This document shows, one piece after another, positions 15,008 through 21,940 of a stretch of 28,444 nucleotides of DNA. The DNA is from Phyllobacteriaceae bacterium (GTDB taxonomy: Bacteria > Pseudomonadota > Alphaproteobacteria > Rhizobiales > Devosiaceae): assembly GCA_012799265.1 (NCBI GenBank), contig JAAZLP010000069.1, forward strand, positions 1 to 28,444. The letters run 5' to 3'. The notes under the pieces are model-generated. The model searched no databases, had not been told where the DNA came from, and was given only the letters and a program-made list of their open reading frames with translations. The translations under genes and the position numbers were made by a program. Each line of letters begins with the position of its first letter. The stretch's first letter is position 1.

Positions 15008-16838
15008 AGGCCACAAGGCCCTTGGTCAGTTCGAGGGCCTGCCGCTCGAAGAGGCGGCGGTAGATGCCGCCACTGAGCCGGATCAGCGCCTCGTGATTGC
15101 CCTCTTCGACAATCTTGCCCTTGTCGAAGACGAGCAGTCGATCGAGGGCGCGAACGGTCGATAGGCGGTGGGCAATGACCAGGGTGGTCCGCCCTTCCAT
15201 CAATCGCTCCATTGCCTCCTGGATCATCACTTCGCTTTCGCTGTCGAGGCTCGATGTCGCCTCGTCAAGGATGAGAACCCGAGCATCGGCGAGGAAGGCG
15301 CGGGCAATGGCCACGCGCTGGCGCTCGCCACCGGAGAGTTTCACCCCACGTTCGCCCACCATGGTCTCGTACTGCTTGGGCAGGCTCATGATGAAGTCAT
15401 GCGCATTGGCCTGCCTGGCCGCCTCGATGATTTCAGCGCGGCTCGCGGTTGGGCGGGCATAGGCGATGTTCTCTGCCAGCGTCCTGTGGAACAGGATTGG
15501 CTCCTGCTGCACGATGGCGATCTGGCTGCGCAGGCTCGATTGCTGGACCTCGGCAATGTTCTGGCCATCGATGGTGATGGCGCCCGAATTGACGTCGTAA
15601 AGCCGCTGGATCAGCTTGACGAAAGTGGTCTTGCCCGAGCCGGAATGGCCCACAAGACCAACCCGTTCGCCCGGACGGATGGCGACGGAAAAGTCCTTGT
15701 AGAGCGGTGTCGGATGGGCGCCATATTTGAAGTTGACGTGGTCGAAATTGATCCCGCCTTCCTTGATGGCAATGGGCTTCGCGCCGGCCCTGTCGTCGAT
15801 CCCGAGATGCTGGGCGTGCAGGTTCACCAGCTCTTCCATGTCGTTGACCGACTTCTGCAGGTTGCGGATGTGCTGGCCCACATCGCGCAGGTGCCCCTGA
15901 AGCAGGAAGAACATGGTGAGGACGAAGGTGATGTCACCCGCGCTCGCGACGCCGCGCTGCCAGAGCAGCAGGGCGGTACCGAGAATGGTTGTCTGCATCG
16001 CAGCCATCATGATGCCCTGAAGGCCACCATTGAAGGTGCCGCGCCGCCAGGTGCGCCGCGTCCGCTTGCGCCACTTGCCGACAACCCGGTCGATCAAGGC
16101 CTCTTCGCGCGTCTCCGCGCCGAAGGCCTTGACCACGCTGTTGCAGCTGACGGCATCAGCCAGCGCGCCGCCGACCTTGGTATCCCAGGCATTGGAAAGC
16201 GTAGCCGCAGGGGCGACAAAGCCGACCGACATCCAGACAGTGACGCAGATATAGATCAGCGAGCCCAGGCCCACGACGAGGCCCATCACCGGCCAGGAAG
16301 AGCCAAGGATGACGGTGGCGCCGACAAGCATCACGACCGAGGGGAACAGGGCGAGCAGAAGCGTGTCATTGAGTAGATCGAGCGCCCACATGCCGCGCGT
16401 GATCTTGCGCACGGTCGAGCCGGCAAAGCTGTTGGCATGCCAATCCGTTGAAAAGCGCTGGACGCGGTGGAAGCCCTGGGCGGCCACGTCACTCATCATC
16501 TTCAGCGTCAGCGGAATGATGTTGAGAAAGGTCAGCTGGCGCAGCCCGATGGAGGCGATGTAGAGCGCGGACATCAGCCAGAAGGCAGCGACAGCTGCGT
16601 CCCAGCCGACTTCCCCGGAGGCTACAGCATCCACGAGACGGCCAGCAAAGATCGGGCTCATCGCCTCGACCAGCGTTGCCGAGAGGACCAGAACGGACAT
16701 CAGGGCGATGCGCCAGGGCTGCTTGCGCCAGTGTGTGAAGGTGAATCCGAGCACATTGCGAAAGGCGTCGGCCCGGAAGTCGAGTTTCTTGCGACTCATT
16801 TGTTTCACCCGGCGCCGTTCTCCAGCTGCCGGTTCCAT
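15006..16838 (-). CDS. ABC exporter, fused membrane and ATPase domains (MsbA/multidrug type)
   Basis: A 610-residue half-transporter that should work as a homodimer. Residues about 40-325 form the six-helix exporter membrane domain. The ATPase follows: Walker A GHSGSGKTT (397-405), Q-loop VQQEP, signature LSGGE (501-505), Walker B VLILDE (521-526), and the switch histidine in IAHRLST. Substrate may be lipid, drug or peptide. The start is uncertain: ATG 16838 gives 610 residues, while ATG 16799 (MSRKKLD) gives 597; neither has a convincing ribosome site. The gene has a long structured 5' region up to 17134. Confidence 0.88.
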   Translation of the reverse strand: MEPAAGERRRVKQMSRKKLDFRADAFRNVLGFTFTHWRKQPWRIALMSVLVLSATLVEAMSPIFAGRLVDAVASGEVGWDAAVAAFWLMSALYIASIGLRQLTFLNIIPLTLKMMSDVAAQGFHRVQRFSTDWHANSFAGSTVRKITRGMWALDLLNDTLLLALFPSVVMLVGATVILGSSWPVMGLVVGLGSLIYICVTVWMSVGFVAPAATLSNAWDTKVGGALADAVSCNSVVKAFGAETREEALIDRVVGKWRKRTRRTWRRGTFNGGLQGIMMAAMQTTILGTALLLWQRGVASAGDITFVLTMFFLLQGHLRDVGQHIRNLQKSVNDMEELVNLHAQHLGIDDRAGAKPIAIKEGGINFDHVNFKYGAHPTPLYKDFSVAIRPGERVGLVGHSGSGKTTFVKLIQRLYDVNSGAITIDGQNIAEVQQSSLRSQIAIVQQEPILFHRTLAENIAYARPTASRAEIIEAARQANAHDFIMSLPKQYETMVGERGVKLSGGERQRVAIARAFLADARVLILDEATSSLDSESEVMIQEAMERLMEGRTTLVIAHRLSTVRALDRLLVFDKGKIVEEGNHEALIRLSGGIYRRLFERQALELTKGLVA

Positions 16839-16919
16839 TGATGGAATTTGAAAATGCAGCGGACCAAAAAGGTGCTCGAGTGAGCGGATCAGCTACTGGG
16901 GGAAGAGGGAAAACCGCGG

Positions 16920-16943
16920 GCGAAGGGCCTTCCGGCGCTTCGC
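16920..16943 (-). terminator. GNRA-loop hairpin in the exporter leader, attenuator candidate
   Basis: On the minus strand GCGAAG pairs with CTTCGC, then a C-C mismatch, then GCC/GGC around a GGAA tetraloop. CCGCGG and a TTTT run follow 3'. It lies about 80 bases before the exporter start, so it could act as a leader attenuator or as the end of a short upstream transcript. Confidence 0.4.
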
Positions 16944-16956
16944 GACTGGCGCAGGT

Positions 16957-17004
16957 CTAAGGCCGACCGCTGCCAATGGGGGAGGGGTACATCAATGATG
17001 CCAT
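16957..17004 (-). other. 15-codon micro-ORF with strong ribosome site in the exporter leader
   Basis: ATG 17004 has AAGGGAGG six bases ahead, the best Shine-Dalgarno for several hundred bases, but the frame ends after 15 codons (MASLMYPSPIGSGRP). The GNRA-loop hairpin begins 14 bases past its stop. It may be a leader peptide; chance is also possible. Confidence 0.3.
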
Positions 17005-17034
17005 ACGACGCCTCCCTTGTTTCGAAAATGAAGC

Positions 17035-17064
17035 GGCGAACGGTTTGTAACCAAACCGTTCGCC
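17035..17064. repeat. perfect 13-base inverted repeat
   Basis: GGCGAACGGTTTG, four bases, then its exact reverse complement. As minus-strand RNA it is a very stable hairpin followed by GCTTCATTTT, so it may end the 40-residue protein transcript at 17135. As DNA it would equally suit a dimeric regulator. Confidence 0.6.
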
Positions 17065-17108
17065 TTTGCCAATGGCACAAATGTGATCAGAAAGCGCTGT
17101 GATGCAGT

Positions 17109-17127
17109 CGCGCCACAGGGTGGCGCG
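17109..17127 (-). terminator. hairpin just past the 40-residue protein gene
   Basis: CGCGCCAC and GTGGCGCG pair perfectly with a three-base loop, eight bases after the stop at 17135. No T-run follows. Confidence 0.4.
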
Positions 17128-17134
17128 CCTAGCC

Positions 17135-17257
17135 TCAGTCGAGCGGACGACCGCCGGGCGCAATGATGCCGCGGGTCCGCAGTTCCACATAGCCGATCGC
17201 CAGGGCAAATACCGAGAAGATGGCCAATACGGCGCCGACGAGAATGGTGATGGTCAT
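17135..17257 (-). CDS. very small membrane protein, 40 aa
   Basis: A 41-codon frame on the minus strand, too short for most gene finders. AGGGG lies nine bases before ATG 17257. The product has a short polar start, one hydrophobic helix over about residues 4-23 (ITILVGAVLAIFSVFALAIG) and a C-terminal tail with Arg and Pro (TRGIIAPGGRPLD). The layout resembles small subunits or regulators of membrane complexes, but no family is recognised. It ends before two hairpins. An FNR/FixK-type box centred about 63 bases upstream suggests control by oxygen level. Confidence 0.6.
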   Translation of the reverse strand: MTITILVGAVLAIFSVFALAIGYVELRTRGIIAPGGRPLD

Positions 17258-17313
17258 GGCACAAACCCCTGTTGTCGATGCCCCTGATGTGCCTCTCCAA
17301 CCGGTCCTTGCCC

Positions 17314-17327
17314 TTGACCTGGATCAA
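17314..17327. promoter_or_regulatory. FNR/FixK-type box TTGACCTGGATCAA
   Basis: TTGA-N6-TCAA is the core FNR/FixK/Anr operator; here it also keeps the inner A/T positions of the extended consensus on one side. It lies in the divergent region between the 40-residue protein and the aminopeptidase. Towards the small gene, a centre at -41.5 would put transcription start near 17279, 22 bases before the ATG. Towards the aminopeptidase, GATAGG at 17371 could be a -10 with the box near -61.5. Confidence 0.55.
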
Positions 17328-17413
17328 ATGTTTTTCCGATTTCCGCGGCTGGCGGAGACCGCGCGACAGGGATAGGCTCCGCCCACGATTCAAAAGCAAG
17401 AAGGCATAGCCCC

Positions 17414-18655
17414 GTGAGCAATCCCTCCATCGATCCGGTCAAACTCGACAAGCTCGGCGAAGTGGCCATCAAGGTTGGCCTGCAACTGGCTGAAGGACAG
17501 GATCTGGTCATCACCGCCCCGATGACTGCCGCCCCGCTGGTACGCCGCATCACTGAGCACGCCTACAAGGCCGGTGCTGGCGTCGTGACCACGATCTATT
17601 CGGACGAGGAAACGACGCTCGCGCGCTTCCGCCACGCCAAGGACGCAAGCTTCGACCGCGCCGCCGGCTGGCTCTATGCCGGCATGGCAGAGGCCTTCAA
17701 GAACAATGCCGCGCGCCTCGCCATTTCGGGCGACAATCCGATGATGCTGGCCGAGCAGGACCCGGACAAGGTTTCGCGCGCCAACCGCGCCAATTCGGCG
17801 GCCTACCGCCCGGCCCTGGAACTGATCACCGGCTTCGACATCAACTGGAACATCGTCTCCTATCCGACGCCGAACTGGGCCAAGCTGGTTTTCCCGAACG
17901 ATTCGGAAGACGTTGCCGTCGCCAAGCTCGCCGACGCCATCTTCAAGGCCTCGCGCGTTGATCAGGAAGATCCGATCGCGGCATGGAAGGAACACAACGC
18001 CAACCTCAAGGCGCGCTGGACCTGGCTCAATGGCAAGAAGTTCGCTTCACTGAAGTACAAGGGCCCCGGCACCGATCTGACCGTGGGTCTCGCCGATGGC
18101 CACCGCTGGAAGGGCGGCGCTTCGGAAGCCAAGAACGGCATCACCTGCAACCCCAATATCCCGACCGAAGAAGTCTTCACCACGCCGCACCGCCTGCGCG
18201 TGGAAGGAACTGTCGCGGCGACCAAGCCGCTGAGCCACAACGGCACCCTGATCGAAAACATCCAGGCGCGCTTTGAAGAGGGGCGCCTCGTCGAACTCAA
18301 GGCGACCAAGGGCCAGGAAGTCTTCAACAAGGTTCTCGATACCGATGAGGGCGCCCGTCGTCTGGGCGAAGTGGCGCTGGTGCCGCATTCCTCGCCGATC
18401 TCGGCCTCCGGCATCCTCTTCTACAACACGCTTTATGACGAAAACGCCTCGTGCCACATCGCCATGGGCCAGTGCTATGCGGACTGTTTCGAGGGTGGCA
18501 AGGACCTCACCCAGGAGCAGATTTTCGCCCAGGGCGGCAACAAGAGCCTCATCCATATCGACTGGATGATCGGCTCAGATCAGGTCGATATCGACGGCGT
18601 CCACGCCGACGGCACGGTCGAGCCGGTCATGCGCAAGGGCGAATGGGCATTCTGA
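17414..18655 (+). CDS. aminopeptidase, M29 (AmpS/thermophilic) family
   Basis: A 413-residue cytosolic dimetal aminopeptidase, the usual length for family M29. Expected metal and active-site positions are seen: Glu 252/253 in PNIPTEEVFTTP, Glu 319 in LGEVALVPHSSPIS, His 348 in ENASCHIAMGQCY, and His 381/Asp 383 in LIHIDWMIGS. It trims N-terminal residues from peptides. The start is GTG with AAGAAGG nine bases ahead; the first residues (SNPSIDPVKLDKLGEVAIKV) match the family start. A single gene, closed by a G/C hairpin, with a possible FNR/FixK site upstream. Confidence 0.92.
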   Translation: MSNPSIDPVKLDKLGEVAIKVGLQLAEGQDLVITAPMTAAPLVRRITEHAYKAGAGVVTTIYSDEETTLARFRHAKDASFDRAAGWLYAGMAEAFKNNAARLAISGDNPMMLAEQDPDKVSRANRANSAAYRPALELITGFDINWNIVSYPTPNWAKLVFPNDSEDVAVAKLADAIFKASRVDQEDPIAAWKEHNANLKARWTWLNGKKFASLKYKGPGTDLTVGLADGHRWKGGASEAKNGITCNPNIPTEEVFTTPHRLRVEGTVAATKPLSHNGTLIENIQARFEEGRLVELKATKGQEVFNKVLDTDEGARRLGEVALVPHSSPISASGILFYNTLYDENASCHIAMGQCYADCFEGGKDLTQEQIFAQGGNKSLIHIDWMIGSDQVDIDGVHADGTVEPVMRKGEWAF

Positions 18656-18681
18656 GCTAACGCCACTTTGCTCGCGATCTA

Positions 18682-18706
18682 CCTCCCCCCGGCTTCTGGG
18701 GGGAGG
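18682..18706. terminator. CCTCCCCCC/GGGGGGAGG hairpin between convergent genes
   Basis: Perfect nine-pair stem, seven-base loop, no T-run. It sits between the aminopeptidase and ppk2 stops. A second small stem (AGGGGG/CCCCCT, 18714-18730) overlaps the ppk2 stop codon. The C-run/G-run form is like short dispersed intergenic repeats seen in many alphaproteobacteria, but only one copy was noticed here. Confidence 0.5.
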
Positions 18707-18720
18707 CCTAACGAGGGGGC

Positions 18721-19575
18721 TTATTCCCCCTTCAGATCCAGAAAATCCTTCGCATTCAGCACGATCTTCTTGTCGATCTTGCCGATCTCCTCCTCATCCT
18801 TGCCCTCATAGTCGAGACCGTGCAGCACAACGCGGATGGCGTTGAGGCGGGCGCGGTTCTTGTCGTTGGCCCGGATCACGGTCCAGGGTGCATGCTTGCT
18901 GTCGGTTCGTTTCAGCATGCGGTCACGCGCTTCCGAATATTCGTCCCATTTGTGCAGCGCCTTGATATCGACCGGTGACAGCTTCCAGGTCTTGAGCGGA
19001 TCGTGGCGGCGGTCGTGGAACCGCTTGATCTGCATTTCCTGTCCGATTGAAAGCCAGAACTTGACCAGCTTGATGCCGTCACGCGTCAGGCGCTTCTCGA
19101 ACTCGGGCGCTTCATCGAGGAAGTTTTCGGTCTGCTCTTCGGTGCAGAATCCCATCACCGGCTCGACCACGGCGCGGTTGTACCAGGAGCGGTCGAACAC
19201 CACCATTTCCCCCGCTGCCGGCAGCCAGTCGACATAGCGCTGGAAATACCACTGTGTCTGTTCGCGATCGCTCGGCTTGGGCAGGGCGACGGTCATGGTA
19301 TAGCGGCGATTGAGGTTTTCGACGAAGCGCTCGATCGTGCCGCCCTTGCCGGCCGCGTCGCGCCCTTCGAAGAGGATCACTGTGCGCGTGCCGGCCTTGG
19401 CCATATGCGCCTGATGCAGCACCAACTGCTTTTGCAGCGCGTACATCTGCGTGTCATACTCGTCATCGTCGAGCTTCTTGTCATAAGGGAAGCCACCCGA
19501 GCCAAAGGCAGCATTTTTGATGGCCTTGGGCAGTTCGGGATTGTTGATGTCAAACGTGGCAGCGAGGTCGGTCAC
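18721..19575 (-). CDS. ppk2: polyphosphate kinase 2, PPK2 family
   Basis: A 284-residue soluble kinase that transfers phosphate between polyphosphate and nucleoside di- or monophosphates. Walker A is GRDAAGKGG (71-79), Walker B VVFDRSWYNRA (Asp 128), and the lid contains RRHDPLKTWKLSPVD; this is the one-domain (class I/III-like) form. The preference between ADP and GDP cannot be read. The start is GTG 19575 with GGAGAG six bases ahead. It is divergent from phoR with 87 bases between starts, and a Pho-box-like sequence overlaps its leader, so phosphate control is likely. Confidence 0.92.
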   Translation of the reverse strand: MTDLAATFDINNPELPKAIKNAAFGSGGFPYDKKLDDDEYDTQMYALQKQLVLHQAHMAKAGTRTVILFEGRDAAGKGGTIERFVENLNRRYTMTVALPKPSDREQTQWYFQRYVDWLPAAGEMVVFDRSWYNRAVVEPVMGFCTEEQTENFLDEAPEFEKRLTRDGIKLVKFWLSIGQEMQIKRFHDRRHDPLKTWKLSPVDIKALHKWDEYSEARDRMLKRTDSKHAPWTVIRANDKNRARLNAIRVVLHGLDYEGKDEEEIGKIDKKIVLNAKDFLDLKGE

Positions 19576-19576
19576 A

Positions 19577-19611
19577 CTGTCTCTCCATTGTCATATCGAG
19601 AGTGCTATGAA
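19577..19611 (+). promoter_or_regulatory. Pho box and -10 element ahead of phoR
   Basis: Two seven-base direct repeats, CTGTCTC (19577-19583) and TTGTCAT (19588-19594), are spaced by four bases, the 11-base period of the PhoB box (consensus CTGTCAT; 5/7 and 6/7 matches). TATGAA at 19606-19611, 11 bases further, suits a -10. Transcription would start near 19618. The box also covers the ribosome-binding leader of ppk2 on the other strand. Confidence 0.55.
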
Positions 19612-19662
19612 GGGGATCGCCTCGCAAGTGGCGGCCAGCCAGAAGTGACCAAGCCTAAAGAC

Positions 19663-20955
19663 ATGGACGATTTACGACGCCTCCCTGAGACTACCCCGCG
19701 CTCCGCGATCACGGCGCGTGTTGCGCGCTTCTGGCCTCTGCTTGTCGCCATTCCGGTGGTGCTGATCGGCTTTGTCCTGTGGGGCGGCCTGAAGCCCGAA
19801 GGCGCGCTTCTGGGCGGCTTGTTTCTGGTGGCACTCATTGCCTTGATCCCCCACACCGAGGCGTCCTCCAGCGACACCGTTCTGACGCTTGCCGACCCGC
19901 CGCTCGACATGGACGGGGCCGGCATCACCGCCTTTGTCGAGGCGCTGATCGATCCCTGTCTGGTTTTGGATCGCCGCGGAGAAATCGTTCATCGGAATGA
20001 GGCTGCCGCTCGAAACTATCCGCAAGCCCAGCCCGGACGCGTCCTGACGCTGGTCATGCGCCACCCTGCTCTGATCGCGGCAATAGACCATGTGCTCGAG
20101 ACGGGAGAGGCCAGAAGCTTCGAGCTGCATGAGACCTTTCCGACCGAGACCTGGGATCGGGTTCACGTTGCGCCGCTGCACGGCCCGGAAACATCCGGGC
20201 AGGATGATGATGACCGGCAAATTCTTATCACTTTCCAGAGCCTCACCGACCTCAAGCGGGTAGAGGCGCTGCGCTCCGACTTCATTGCCAATGCCAGCCA
20301 CGAATTGCGGACCCCTCTGGCGTCGGTGATCGGCTTTATAGATACACTGCTTGGGCCCGCGGCGAAGGATCCGGCGGCGCGGGAGAAGTTTCTGGGCATC
20401 ATGCGGGCACAAGCCGATCGCATGAGCCGGCTGATTGACGACCTGCTCAGTCTTTCGCGCATCGAAATGCATCAGCATGTACGCCCGACCGGGACGCTCG
20501 ATCTTGCGGCACTGCTGCGCGAGGTGCGGGATGGCCTCCAGGCATTGGCCGGCGCGGCGGAACTCAAGATTGTTCTCACGATGCCTGAAGGACCCGTGAC
20601 GGTCTCGGGTGACCGCAATCAGCTTTACGAGGTTTTCGAGAACCTCATCGACAACGCCATCAAGTATGGGGGCAATGGCAAGACCATTGACGTTACGCTC
20701 GCACGCGTGGAGCGGGGCGAATTCCGGCATCTGGTGGCCGTGGTGGATCATGGGCCGGGCGTTGATCCCGAACATGTCCCGCGCATGACGGAGCGTTTTT
20801 ATCGCATCGACGCCGAGACCAGCCGGAAGAAGAAGGGGACGGGTCTCGGCCTCGCCATCGTCAAGCACATTGTCCACCGTCATCGGGGACAGATTTCGAT
20901 CAAGTCGCGGACAGAGCCGGGCGAGGGGCTGCGGATCGAAGTGGTGCTGCCTTAG
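19663..20955 (+). CDS. phoR: phosphate-regulon sensor histidine kinase PhoR
   Basis: A 430-residue membrane sensor kinase. Two helices with a minimal periplasmic loop lie at about residues 24-40 and 48-63, followed by a PAS-like domain (about 90-195), the dimerisation domain with phospho-acceptor His 213 in FIANASHELRTPLASVIGF, and the ATPase domain with the N box (ENLIDNAIKYG), DHGPG and GTGLGLA. This layout is that of PhoR. ATG 19663 is chosen; GTG 19645 in frame is an alternative, and both have weak ribosome sites. No phoB, phoU or pst gene follows: a terminator and the opposing gcrA come next, so this phoR stands apart from a pho operon. Confidence 0.85.
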   Translation: MDDLRRLPETTPRSAITARVARFWPLLVAIPVVLIGFVLWGGLKPEGALLGGLFLVALIALIPHTEASSSDTVLTLADPPLDMDGAGITAFVEALIDPCLVLDRRGEIVHRNEAAARNYPQAQPGRVLTLVMRHPALIAAIDHVLETGEARSFELHETFPTETWDRVHVAPLHGPETSGQDDDDRQILITFQSLTDLKRVEALRSDFIANASHELRTPLASVIGFIDTLLGPAAKDPAAREKFLGIMRAQADRMSRLIDDLLSLSRIEMHQHVRPTGTLDLAALLREVRDGLQALAGAAELKIVLTMPEGPVTVSGDRNQLYEVFENLIDNAIKYGGNGKTIDVTLARVERGEFRHLVAVVDHGPGVDPEHVPRMTERFYRIDAETSRKKKGTGLGLAIVKHIVHRHRGQISIKSRTEPGEGLRIEVVLP

Positions 20956-20972
20956 CTGAAATCCGGACAACA

Positions 20973-21000
20973 AAAAGGGCGCTCGCGGCGCCCTTTTGAT
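20973..21000. terminator. bidirectional terminator between phoR and gcrA
   Basis: AAAAGGGCGC and GCGCCCTTTT form a perfect ten-pair stem with a five-base loop; A and T tracts on either side suit both strands. It is 17 bases past the phoR stop and 16 bases past the gcrA stop. Confidence 0.88.
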
Positions 21001-21015
21001 TTTCTGGGAAACGCC

Positions 21016-21558
21016 TTAGCGCTTCTTGCGATCCAGCTGGTGATAGGCCCGGCGCGAGTGGAACTCGCAATAGGGACCAGTTTCCAGGCTGTGCTGACCG
21101 CAGAAGTAGAAATCCTTGGTCAGCGGATCGCCGATCGGCCACTTGCAGGTGTGCTCGGTCAGCTGCAGCAGGTTGAGGCGCTTGTCCTCGGGGATGAAGA
21201 GCTCTGCCGCGGCTGGTGCGACATAGAGATCTGCTTCCATCTCAGGGGTAACGGCCAGCGCCGTTGCACCCATCACCTGAGGCCGGCTCATCGGCGCGGC
21301 TGCCCGCGGCTTGGCTGCAACATGGGACATGCTTGCAGACGGCGATGCCACGCGGCGCGGGGCCGGGCGCGGCGCCGGACGGGCGCGCTGCGTCGTATTG
21401 GTCGGCTTGGCTCGTGCCGACAGCTTGAGGCGGTGCACCTTGCCGATCACGGCATTACGGGTGACGCCTTCGGCGAGCTCTGCAGCGATCTGACTCGCGC
21501 TGAGCCCTTCCATCCAAAGTTTTTTCAAAAGTTCGACGCGCTCGTCAGTCCAGCCCAT
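21016..21558 (-). CDS. gcrA: cell-cycle regulator GcrA
   Basis: A 180-residue protein starting at ATG 21558, with AGGAG eight bases ahead; an in-frame earlier start is not needed. Residues 1-45 (MGWTDERVELLKKLWMEGLS, then a helix-turn-helix with VTRNAVIGKVHRLKLS) are the signature DNA-binding part. A Pro/Arg/Ala-rich linker follows, then the C-terminal part with TCKWPIGDP, FCGQ and YCEFH that contacts sigma-70. GcrA is the alphaproteobacterial coactivator that works with sigma-70 at promoters bearing CcrM-methylated GANTC sites. The upstream region carries six such sites. Confidence 0.95.
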   Translation of the reverse strand: MGWTDERVELLKKLWMEGLSASQIAAELAEGVTRNAVIGKVHRLKLSARAKPTNTTQRARPAPRPAPRRVASPSASMSHVAAKPRAAAPMSRPQVMGATALAVTPEMEADLYVAPAAAELFIPEDKRLNLLQLTEHTCKWPIGDPLTKDFYFCGQHSLETGPYCEFHSRRAYHQLDRKKR

Positions 21559-21589
21559 CGGTTGCGCTCCTGAAACCATCGTCAAAACA

Positions 21590-21818
21590 GAATCCTTCTC
21601 TGCGCTGCCCGAATTGCTTCGACAGCCTTTCGACTCTACAGATCGTAGGTTGAGCGGGTCCGCCGCACGATATGTCGTGCTCCCAACGAGGCTGAGACTA
21701 CTTCATCGGCGGAATCGGGATCAAGAGTCGGGGCCGATTTTCCCCGTTTATTCATTGGTTAAAATTGCCCTAACAAACTTTGAGTCAAATCAGGCACTTG
21801 GCTGTGTCACATTGACTC
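21590..21818. promoter_or_regulatory. cluster of six GANTC (CcrM) sites between gcrA and argD
   Basis: GANTC occurs at 21590, 21632, 21712, 21725, 21782 and 21814. One per 256 bases would be expected by chance, and only scattered single copies were noticed elsewhere. This 382-base intergenic region has no convincing gene. Methylation here could time gcrA expression in the cell cycle. Confidence 0.7.
21759..21774. promoter_or_regulatory. CtrA-box candidate TTAA-N7-CTAAC
   Basis: Differs by one base from the CtrA consensus TTAA-N7-TTAAC. It sits about 200 bases ahead of gcrA, among the GANTC sites. In Caulobacter CtrA represses gcrA. Confidence 0.4.
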
Positions 21819-21847
21819 GCAAGGGTTTTCACGACTAATTCTGCGGG

Positions 21848-21900
21848 CCAAACGCGCTGCCAATCGGGCGCGTTTTTGGTTTCTGTGGCAGCTTTGCCAC
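21848..21900 (+). terminator. terminator hairpin and overlapping alternative hairpin ahead of argD
   Basis: AAACGCGC/GCGCGTTT (21850-21857 with 21868-21875), followed by TT, is an intrinsic terminator. GTGGCA-GCTT-TGCCAC (21885-21900) forms a second hairpin. GCTGCCA in and beside the first loop (21856-21862) can instead pair with TGGCAGC (21886-21892), excluding both. The layout is that of an attenuator, 41 bases before the argD start; the end of a small RNA is the other reading. Confidence 0.45.
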
Positions 21901-21940
21901 GCTCGACTTCAACGCGACTTCCCAGAGAGGAACCTTAGCC

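Noticed and set aside
15168..16376. 402-residue plus-strand frame inside the ABC exporter
   Set aside because: Antisense shadow of an unmistakable exporter with all ATPase motifs; no ribosome site and abnormal composition.
19672..20973. 433-residue minus-strand frame over phoR
   Set aside because: Antisense to a histidine kinase with complete motifs; His/Arg-rich product typical of shadow frames in GC-rich DNA.
21614..21838. 74-residue plus-strand frame between gcrA and argD
   Set aside because: No ribosome site, no recognisable product; it spans five of the GANTC sites and the CtrA-like box, so regulatory DNA is the better reading.
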